Origin: an uncultured Clostridia bacterium
GTDB lineage: Bacteria > Bacillota > Clostridia > Oscillospirales > Acutalibacteraceae
Length of the DNA stretch: 5,942 nucleotides
Assembly (NCBI GenBank): GCA_937915775.1
Contig: CALGGQ010000372.1
Coordinates: 1 to 5,942 of the forward strand
Reading direction: 5' to 3'
The notes below the pieces were generated by a model. That model saw only the letters and a program-made list of their open reading frames with translations. It did no database searches and was not told the origin of the DNA. Below are positions 1-4,988 of this stretch, piece by piece. The translations under genes and the position numbers were made by a program. How positions within the stretch are numbered: the first letter of the stretch is position 1; each line of letters opens with the position of its first letter.

Positions 1-1041
1 CGGCTCATCGCGGTGTTCGCAAACGGCGACGCCAGAACCGCGCTGTCCACGCTCGAGATGGCAGTCTTAAACGGCGATTATCAAAACGATGTCACCACCG
101 TCACGGTCGACACCGTCGAGCAATGCACGTCCAAAAAATCGCTGCTCTACGATAAAAACGGCGAGGAGCATTACAACCTCATTCAGTACGACGGACTGGT
201 GAACTTTATGAAGGCGGGTATTGAGTGCGCCAACAAGGTGACCACCGTATCCCCCACCTACGCCAAGGAAATCCTTGACCCGTGGTTCAGCCACGGGCTT
301 GACCCAATTCTCAACCAGAGAAGCTGGAAGCTCTGCGGCATCTTAAACGGTATTGATACCGATAACTACAATCCCGAAACAGACCCCAACATCGTTGCCA
401 ACTACAACGCCGAAGATTTTGTGGAAGCCAAGGCTGCCAACAAGAAGGCGCTGCAGGAGCGGCTGGGTATGGCGGTACGTCCCGACGTGCCGGTTATCGG
501 CATCGTCAGCCGTCTTGCCGGTCACAAGGGCTTTGACCTCATGAAAGAGGTGCTGGAAAAGAGCCTGTGGGAGCGCGACGTTCAGTACGCGGTGCTCGGC
601 AGCGGCGAATGGCAGTATGAGAGCTTCTTCCGCGAGCTGCACGATAAGTATCCCGACAAGGTCGGCATCTGCATCGGCTTCGTTCCCGAGCTGGCGCGCA
701 AGATTTACGCGGGCGCCGATTTGTTCCTGATGCCGAGCAAGAGCGAGCCGTGCGGTCTGTCACAGATGGTGGCGCTGCGCTACGGCACCTTGCCCATCGT
801 GCGTGAAACAGGCGGTCTGAAGGATTCCATTACCGACAGCGGCGACGGCGAGGGCAACGGCTTCACCTTCCGGAGCTATGACGCCTACGATATGCTCGGC
901 GCGATTTACCGCGGCATTGAGGGCTATCAGAACAAAGAGGGATGGAAGATTCTCGTCAAGCGTGCGCTGGAATGCGATATGTCCTGGGGCAAGAGCGCTA
1001 ACGAATACATTAAGATGTATAAAGCACTGATAAAGGAATAA
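1..1041 (+). CDS. glgA: Glycogen synthase (ADP-glucose-dependent, GT5), 5'-truncated
   Basis: This enzyme transfers glucose from ADP-glucose to the non-reducing end of an alpha-1,4-glucan, building cytoplasmic glycogen. The frame is open from the first base (the first codons read RLIAVFANGD), so the window edge cuts the gene and the GTG at 13 is not a credible start. The 346 residues present cover the end of the N-terminal Rossmann domain and the whole C-terminal one. About 130 residues of a usual 475-485 are missing, including the N-terminal KxGGL nucleotide-sugar loop. Visible family motifs are VTTVSPTYA (about 238-264), GILNGID (337-357), SRLAGHKG (508-531, with the Arg and Lys expected to contact the ADP-glucose phosphates) and SEPCGLSQM (742-768). 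The Glu at 745-747 in the last motif matches the catalytic-site Glu of GT-B retaining enzymes. RETGGLKDS follows. No lesion is seen. A terminator follows 20 bp after the TAA, so this is the last gene of its unit; a glg operon upstream is likely but outside the window. Confidence 0.96.
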   Translation, partial: RLIAVFANGDARTALSTLEMAVLNGDYQNDVTTVTVDTVEQCTSKKSLLYDKNGEEHYNLIQYDGLVNFMKAGIECANKVTTVSPTYAKEILDPWFSHGLDPILNQRSWKLCGILNGIDTDNYNPETDPNIVANYNAEDFVEAKAANKKALQERLGMAVRPDVPVIGIVSRLAGHKGFDLMKEVLEKSLWERDVQYAVLGSGEWQYESFFRELHDKYPDKVGICIGFVPELARKIYAGADLFLMPSKSEPCGLSQMVALRYGTLPIVRETGGLKDSITDSGDGEGNGFTFRSYDAYDMLGAIYRGIEGYQNKEGWKILVKRALECDMSWGKSANEYIKMYKALIKE

Positions 1042-1061
1042 AACCATCCCATCAAACCAAA

Positions 1062-1097
1062 CGGAGAGATTGCAAAGCAGTCTCTCCGATTTTTGTC
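1062..1097 (+). terminator. Rho-independent terminator of glgA
   Basis: CGGAGAGA (1062-1069) pairs perfectly with TCTCTCCG (1081-1088). The stem can continue inward through a T-G wobble (1070/1080) and TGC/GCA (1071-1073/1077-1079) to an AAA loop, giving about 12 bp in all. The tract ATTTTTGTC follows directly. It lies 20 bp after the glgA stop and just before the next promoter, so it separates glycogen synthesis transcription from the regulatory operon. Confidence 0.9.
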
Positions 1098-1106
1098 ATT
1101 ACCCCC

Positions 1107-1135
1107 TTGACAAAGTTGGTCTATTGTTGTAGACT
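1107..1135 (+). promoter_or_regulatory. Probable sigma-A promoter of the blaI/M56 operon
   Basis: A perfect -35 box TTGACA lies at 1107-1112. With a 17-bp spacer, the matching -10 is TAGACT at 1130-1135 (4 of 6 to TATAAT). Transcription should then start near 1142. TATAAG at 1135-1140 is a better hexamer but would need a 22-bp spacer. The -10 lies inside the right half of the first operator palindrome, so repressor binding there should block RNA polymerase. The boxes are seen directly; the start point and use are inferred. Confidence 0.75.
1118..1135. promoter_or_regulatory. Operator 1, BlaI/MecI-type palindrome over the -10 box
   Basis: GTCTA (1119-1123) and TAGAC (1130-1134) form an inverted repeat around a 6-base centre. 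The 18-base unit matches the second palindrome downstream at 14 of 18 positions. It covers the whole spacer-side edge and the -10 hexamer of the promoter. BlaI/MecI-family dimers bind such short dyads with their winged-helix domains, and the adjacent gene encodes such a repressor, so autoregulation is the simplest reading. Confidence 0.78.
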
Positions 1136-1143
1136 ATAAGAGA

Positions 1144-1161
1144 GGTCGATAGTTATAGACC
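1144..1161. promoter_or_regulatory. Operator 2, near-perfect 18-bp palindrome downstream of the start site
   Basis: GGTCGATAGTTATAGACC is self-complementary except for one mismatched pair (G1148 against A1157). It ends one base before the Shine-Dalgarno sequence and lies just past the predicted transcription start, where bound repressor would act as a roadblock. Its centre is 26 bp from that of operator 1. Paired operators of this kind are known upstream of blaI/mecI operons. The better symmetry suggests it is the stronger site, which is an inference. Confidence 0.8.
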
Positions 1162-1170
1162 AAAGGAGGT
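1162..1170 (+). promoter_or_regulatory. Strong ribosome binding site of the repressor gene
   Basis: AAAGGAGGT is a near-complete anti-16S match, 5 bases before the ATG at 1176. It fixes that start. It abuts operator 2, so repressor, polymerase and ribosome signals are packed into about 70 bp. Confidence 0.9.
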
Positions 1171-1175
1171 TTACG

Positions 1176-1538
1176 ATGGAATACAAGCTGTGTGAAAGCG
1201 ATTTTCGCTTAATGAGTATTATCTGGGAAAACGAGCCGATGAGCTCGGGCGCGCTGGTGCTGCAAAGCGCGGAGCAGCTCGGGTGGAAAAAATCCACCAC
1301 CTACACCGTTTTGAAAAAGCTGACGGAAAAGGGCTTTGCCCAAAACGACAGCAGCGTGATTACCGCGCTGGTGCCGAAGGAAAAGGTGCAGCAGGCGGCA
1401 AGCGAGCATATCATTGAAAGCTCGTTTGGCGGCTCCCTGCCGTCGTTTCTCGCTTCCTTTTTCGGCGGGAAGAAAATCAGCGACAAGGAAGCCGAGGAAC
1501 TGAAAGCCCTGATTGATAATTTTACGGAGGCAAAGTGA
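1176..1538 (+). CDS. BlaI/MecI/CopY-family transcriptional repressor
   Basis: This 120-residue protein is the usual length for BlaI/MecI repressors, cytoplasmic dimers that bind operator dyads and are inactivated through proteolysis triggered by a partner M56 membrane protease. The N-terminal winged helix spans about residues 5-70. It opens ESDFRLMSIIWE, and the recognition helix lies at STTYTVLKKLTEKG (40-53), a close match to the family pattern. The C-terminal dimerisation part (about 71-117) ends in an acidic helix, SDKEAEELKALID. In MecI/BlaI the cleavage site is Asn-Phe just before this helix; aligned from the C-terminal side, the equivalent here is Ser94-Phe95, so the Asn is not conserved. 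Two palindromes in the promoter make autoregulation likely. The stop TGA shares its A with the ATG of the M56 gene, indicating translational coupling and joint function. No beta-lactamase or PBP2a gene is present in the window, so the symbol blaI is not assigned. Confidence 0.93.
   Translation: MEYKLCESDFRLMSIIWENEPMSSGALVLQSAEQLGWKKSTTYTVLKKLTEKGFAQNDSSVITALVPKEKVQQAASEHIIESSFGGSLPSFLASFFGGKKISDKEAEELKALIDNFTEAK
1526..1530 (+). promoter_or_regulatory. Shine-Dalgarno deciding the M56 start
   Basis: GGAGG lies inside the end of the repressor gene. It is 7 bases before ATG at 1538 but only 4 before the in-frame GTG at 1535. The spacing favours ATG 1538, which overlaps the upstream TGA by one base (TGATG). 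Confidence 0.75.
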
Positions 1539-3721
1539 TGACCGATTTTTTCATTGCCATTCTCAATATGAGCATCACGGCGGCATATGTGATTCTCGCC
1601 GTTTTGCTGCTGCGCCTTGCGCTGAGAGGACTGCCGAAAAAATACAGCTACGCGCTGTGGAGCGTGGTCGGCTTCCGTCTTGTCTGCCCCGTGAGTTTCA
1701 AGTCTGTGTTCAGCCTGTTTTCGCTGAAACCGTTTGATATGACCAAGGCGCAGCAGGTAAACGAAAACGCGCTGACCTACGTTCCGCATACCGCCGTGAC
1801 GAATACAGACGAGGTCACCGTCGGCGTACCGTATGCGAACAGGGTCATCGAACAGGTCACGGCAGCGCCCGCCTATGAAAGGGCAATAAATCCCCTGCTG
1901 ATTGCCTTAACAGTCGTCTGGCTTGCCGGCATCGTCGTGCTGCTCGGCTATGCCGCCGTTCGCCTGCTGCAGCTGAAAAGAGCGCTGAAAACGGCAGTCA
2001 GATATGAGGGCAACGTCTATACCACGGATGCCGTCACTTCCCCGTTTATCGTGGGGATTCTGAAGCCGAAAATCTACCTTCCGTCAAATATGGACAAAGG
2101 CTGTTTAGCCTATGTGCTGGCGCATGAGCGCTATCATCTGAAGCATTTTGACAACGGAGTGAAGCTGCTCGCCTACCTGCTGCTGGTGCTGCACTGGTTT
2201 AATCCGCTGGTGTGGCTCGCGTTTTACCTGATGAGCAAGGATATGGAGATGCGCTGCGACGAGGCGGTGCTCTTACAAAACGAAGGCATCAAAAAGGCGT
2301 ACAGCACGGCGCTGCTATCCTTTGCGACAAACAAAAAATTCCCTGCCCCGAGCCCGCTCTCGTTTAGCGAAAACGGCGTCAAGGCAAGGATTCAAAACGT
2401 ATTGAAATTCAAGCAGCCGAAGCGCGTTGTGCAGGCGCTCGCCATTATCCTCTGCCTTTCCCTGCTCACCGCCTGCGCCGCGAACCCGAAAACGACGGTG
2501 ACGGAAAAGACCTTTGATTTGCACCGTGCGGGCGACGACATCTATACTGCTACCTCACTGATTGGGCAATTCGCCGCTCTTTCCTACCTTCCGGAGGACG
2601 GCAGCTATTACGCCAAGGTGACGGTGAAGAAAAACAGCCTGACGATTGTCAGCAGCGACGGTGAAACCATTTTCACCAGCGCCAAGGCGGAAACGGTGCC
2701 GCTGAACATTAAAAATGAGAATGACGTGATATGGCTTGGCGAAAATGAAATCCTCATATCCGACTCCTTCAGCGGACAGCGCTATCTGTTTGAGGATTTA
2801 AACGGCGTTACCTGCCGCACTTATTCCGACGGTTCGCAGACCTACGGCATCTATTTCCGCAACGAGATTCCCTTTGCCCTGCTGGCTGACGAACGAACAA
2901 GGCTGTACCGTCTGGAGCCTGCGGCGGACAAAGACTTCGTGAAGGAAACCGCAGAAATTGTAAAGATGTATTATAAGGACGGTCCTATCTTTAACGAGGG
3001 TAACAAAATTCCCCTTGCCAAAGCAAAGGAATTCATTCAATACGGCGCTGCGGCTGCAATAACGGATTTTCAGGGATATGAGTACTGCAATATTTCCTCA
3101 GTTATTTATGATTATGTACTTGACATAGCCGACTTTAACGGATATGTTGAAGTTACTGCACCGGTAGAGGAAGGCGTTGGGTTTGACATTGAGCTGTATT
3201 ATAATGACGGTTCCCTGCTAATGAGCTACAGCCGCCCGACGTACCTCGGACCGCCGGAGGGGTTTGCCGAGGAAATCCAGGAGGATTTGGCGGATTTGAA
3301 GGACATCGGTCTGTCTGCCGATACGCCTATCATCGGCACGGATGAGGTGAATATGCTCGGCATTGACGGCAGTATGAAGGAGGCTGATATCGTATCTCTC
3401 CTTGGTCAGCCTAAGGAAATTCGTGACGAGAGCGATGAAACACTCGGTACGAAGGCTTATGTCTATGACGGCGTTAAGATATCCTTTATTAAAACGATAA
3501 ACGGCGAGCCTGTTACGGATATGGACGAGATTTACAGCGCTGTTTTTACCGACAAAGGCACGGCGTTCCCGCGGATATTCACATCGGCGACACGCTCTAT
3601 GAGGTGCTGGAAAAGCTGCCGCGCGAATACGATTACCGCACAGGCTTTATTTACGGCGACCCGTACAATAAATATTCTACCGGTCACGCCGTCATCGGTT
3701 ATGAAGCCGATAATCAGTTGA
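1538..3721 (+). CDS. M56 (BlaR1/MecR1-type) membrane metallopeptidase sensor, frameshifted near its C-terminus
   Basis: This is the likely signal-transducing partner of the BlaI-type repressor: a membrane zinc protease that senses something outside and triggers repressor loss. Membrane segments are seen at about residues 5-28, 36-60, 119-145 and 299-315, with a further hydrophobic stretch at 207-232 next to the active site. The M56 domain shows SPFIVGILKPKIYLP (168-182), the zinc motif HERYH (196-200), and MEMRCDEAVL (236-245), whose Glu/Asp residues are candidates for the remaining zinc ligand. The last segment ends in LTAC (310-313), which resembles a lipobox. Beyond it lie about 290 residues of beta-rich extracytoplasmic sequence, then a BamE-like unit (about 602-652). 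No SxxK/KTG transpeptidase motifs are seen, so a beta-lactam sensor is unlikely. The frame is lost near 3562-3568. As read, the protein has 727 residues, of which the last 51 (from Phe677) are out-of-frame Ser/Thr/Arg-rich sequence. Adding one base would give 763 residues ending at 3828. Confidence 0.9.
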   Translation: MTDFFIAILNMSITAAYVILAVLLLRLALRGLPKKYSYALWSVVGFRLVCPVSFKSVFSLFSLKPFDMTKAQQVNENALTYVPHTAVTNTDEVTVGVPYANRVIEQVTAAPAYERAINPLLIALTVVWLAGIVVLLGYAAVRLLQLKRALKTAVRYEGNVYTTDAVTSPFIVGILKPKIYLPSNMDKGCLAYVLAHERYHLKHFDNGVKLLAYLLLVLHWFNPLVWLAFYLMSKDMEMRCDEAVLLQNEGIKKAYSTALLSFATNKKFPAPSPLSFSENGVKARIQNVLKFKQPKRVVQALAIILCLSLLTACAANPKTTVTEKTFDLHRAGDDIYTATSLIGQFAALSYLPEDGSYYAKVTVKKNSLTIVSSDGETIFTSAKAETVPLNIKNENDVIWLGENEILISDSFSGQRYLFEDLNGVTCRTYSDGSQTYGIYFRNEIPFALLADERTRLYRLEPAADKDFVKETAEIVKMYYKDGPIFNEGNKIPLAKAKEFIQYGAAAAITDFQGYEYCNISSVIYDYVLDIADFNGYVEVTAPVEEGVGFDIELYYNDGSLLMSYSRPTYLGPPEGFAEEIQEDLADLKDIGLSADTPIIGTDEVNMLGIDGSMKEADIVSLLGQPKEIRDESDETLGTKAYVYDGVKISFIKTINGEPVTDMDEIYSAVFTDKGTAFPRIFTSATRSMRCWKSCRANTITAQALFTATRTINILPVTPSSVMKPIIS

Positions 3722-3828
3722 TGATCAAAATCAGCTGCGGCTACTGGCCGCTCATCAAAATCAGTTTCAATGCCGATTTGGTTGCCGAGGCGGTGGAAAT
3801 CGTCTATAACACCGACGGAATCGGATAG
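3565..3828 (+). pseudogene. Out-of-frame C-terminal domain of the M56 sensor
   Basis: The frame one base back continues the preceding gene: VPADIHIGDTLYEVLEKLP leads to YEADNQLMIKISC, AEAVEIVYNTDGIG and TAG at 3826-3828. It has no plausible start or ribosome site of its own; the ATG at 3599 falls in the other frame, and 3604 is a CTG. Its composition is protein-like (charged, aromatic, beta-prone), whereas the overlapping tail of the frame above is not. It resembles the preceding BamE-like unit (an IGDTLYEVLEKLP-type helix, then beta strands), so the gene may end in two related units. It is best read as the natural end of the M56 protein, separated by a 1-nt deletion or sequencing error. Confidence 0.82.
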
Positions 3829-3837
3829 ACGCACAAC

Positions 3838-3868
3838 AAAAAAACGGAGGCGACGCCTCCGTTTTTTT
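3838..3868. terminator. Bidirectional rho-independent terminator between convergent units
   Basis: CGGAGGC (3845-3851) pairs with GCCTCCG (3855-3861) around a GAC loop. The stem is flanked by A7 (3838-3844) and T7 (3862-3868), which can extend the helix and supply a U-tract on either strand. It begins 9 bp after the restored M56 stop at 3828 and ends 11 bp before the stop of the minus-strand gene. Its place supports 3828, not 3721, as the true end of the M56 gene. Confidence 0.93.
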
Positions 3869-3879
3869 ATAGTTTTCTC

Positions 3880-4974
3880 TTATTTTGCCAGGTATAAACC
3901 GGTCGTGTTGATATTGGTATTATCCACATACCAGCAGTCGCCGACCTTGACGACGAACAGCTCGAGGGTGGCTACCACCGTGCCGTCGTCAGTCTTTACC
4001 TCGGTTGTCACCAGCGCGACGTTGGTGATATCCTCGGAGCAATCGAGCTTTTCAAAGGCGCCGATCATATCGGATTTGGCGTTGTCGTGCTCCTCCTTGG
4101 TGAAGAACAGCACCTTCTTCGTTTTCACCGTGTCCTCCAAGCCGAAGTCCTCTGCTCTCTGCGCGGCAATCGCCGGCAGCAGCTCTACTCTCTCTTTGTA
4201 CGCCGCGGCATAATCCTTCACTTCCTCAGCGGAAAGCTCCGTACAGGAGGTAACGAACGTCGTCAGATGATAAACCAGCTTGGTCTCCGTGACGGTCTGC
4301 TTTTTGCCGTCAACGATAGCGTCCGCTTCAACCTCCTGTTCCTTGCCGAACAGCTCCTGGTATTTACCGACGGTTTCCTCCTGCAGCACGGTCTTGTTGT
4401 CCGACGCAATCTTTCTGTCTGTACCGGTCAGGTAATTGCCGTACTGGGCAACGTTCGCTTCCAGCGCACCGAACATATAATCCATGTTCATAAAGTCGTC
4501 GCCGTAAACCTCTTTTCTGACCTTGACGAGCTTGGCAAAATAGCGGCTGTACATCTCGTCATAATTATCCCAGCCGTACTTATTGAGGAGCTTGACGTAA
4601 TACTTATACATCGTGTCGTACACGGTATCAATAGCCTTCTGCTCCTCCTCGGAGCCGGTGCCGACGAAATCCGCCTGCGGGATATCCTTGCCGTTTTCAT
4701 CCTTCTCATTGACGTACGCTTTCATATAAGCGCGGCGGATGAAATCGCCGTATTTGATTTTTTTGTTCTGGGATACCAGCGTATTCTTATACGCATTGTA
4801 GCCGTCGCCCGACTGCACGATGGTGTCCACATAGCTCGCCGCGACCTTCTCGGGTGAAAAGCCGGTATATCTGGTCGTGAAGGCATAAATCGTTAAGCCC
4901 ACTAATACCACCGCCATCACGATGACGGCAAGCACGGCATAAATGCCTGCTCTGAAACCTTTTTTCTCAGCCAT
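3880..4974 (-). CDS. Uncharacterised single-pass membrane-anchored protein with large extracytoplasmic domain
   Basis: I do not recognise a family. The 364 residues begin with a short basic cytoplasmic stretch (MAEKKGFR), then one membrane helix at about residues 10-33, with no lipobox or clear signal peptidase site, so it is probably an uncleaved anchor with the rest outside. Residues 40-200 are charged and helix-prone, rich in Tyr/Lys/Asp/Glu (for example YDTMYKYYVKLLNKYGWDNY, 119-138). Residues 225-275 and 285-345 look mixed alpha/beta. The end, LELFVVKVGDCWYVDNTNI (337-355), resembles the final strands (a 'vkVGdcWYv' pattern) of NTF2-like or other small secreted domains, but this is a weak resemblance. 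The start is fixed by GGAGGGG 5 bases before the ATG. It lies 12 bp downstream of the symporter gene and is very probably co-transcribed with it, which hints at a membrane role without proving one. A terminator follows. Confidence 0.85.
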   Translation of the reverse strand: MAEKKGFRAGIYAVLAVIVMAVVLVGLTIYAFTTRYTGFSPEKVAASYVDTIVQSGDGYNAYKNTLVSQNKKIKYGDFIRRAYMKAYVNEKDENGKDIPQADFVGTGSEEEQKAIDTVYDTMYKYYVKLLNKYGWDNYDEMYSRYFAKLVKVRKEVYGDDFMNMDYMFGALEANVAQYGNYLTGTDRKIASDNKTVLQEETVGKYQELFGKEQEVEADAIVDGKKQTVTETKLVYHLTTFVTSCTELSAEEVKDYAAAYKERVELLPAIAAQRAEDFGLEDTVKTKKVLFFTKEEHDNAKSDMIGAFEKLDCSEDITNVALVTTEVKTDDGTVVATLELFVVKVGDCWYVDNTNINTTGLYLAK

Positions 4975-4979
4975 TTCTA

Positions 4980-4988
4980 CCCCTCCTT
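4980..4988 (-). promoter_or_regulatory. Shine-Dalgarno of the anchored protein, overlapping the symporter stop codon
   Basis: Read on the minus strand, AAGGAGGGG lies 5 bases before the ATG at 4974. Its first two A residues are also the last two of the TAA stop of the symporter gene (4987-4989). Such tight packing indicates that both are read from one transcript, with re-initiation by the same ribosomes possible. Confidence 0.85.

Noticed and set aside
1135..1140. TATAAG as the -10 box
   Set aside because: It is a 5/6 match, but its spacing from TTGACA is 22 bp, too long for a sigma-A promoter; TAGACT at 17 bp is preferred.
1301..1789. 162-residue minus-strand frame across the repressor/M56 junction
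   Set aside because: It is antisense to two clearly recognised genes and shows no family features; the open frame follows from their codon use.
3550..3570. Programmed -1 ribosomal frameshift in the M56 gene
   Set aside because: The change of frame is in the -1 direction, but no X-XXY-YYZ slippery heptamer in phase and no obvious downstream stem were found. A 1-nt deletion or sequence error is simpler.
1176..3828. Beta-lactam resistance operon (blaI-blaR1)
   Set aside because: The repressor and M56 protease fit, but no penicillin-binding sensor motifs and no beta-lactamase or PBP gene are present in the window, so a resistance role is not supported.
3770..4213. 147-residue plus-strand frame running through the terminator
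   Set aside because: It crosses the hairpin terminator and overlaps the restored M56 end and the minus-strand gene. Its Ser/Thr-rich composition is typical of a shadow frame.
4087..4857. 256-residue open frame on the plus strand opposite the anchored-protein gene
   Set aside because: It is wholly antisense to a well-supported gene with a good ribosome site. Its Leu/Val/Arg-heavy translation mirrors Asp/Glu/Lys/Tyr codons on the other strand, and no ribosome site precedes it.
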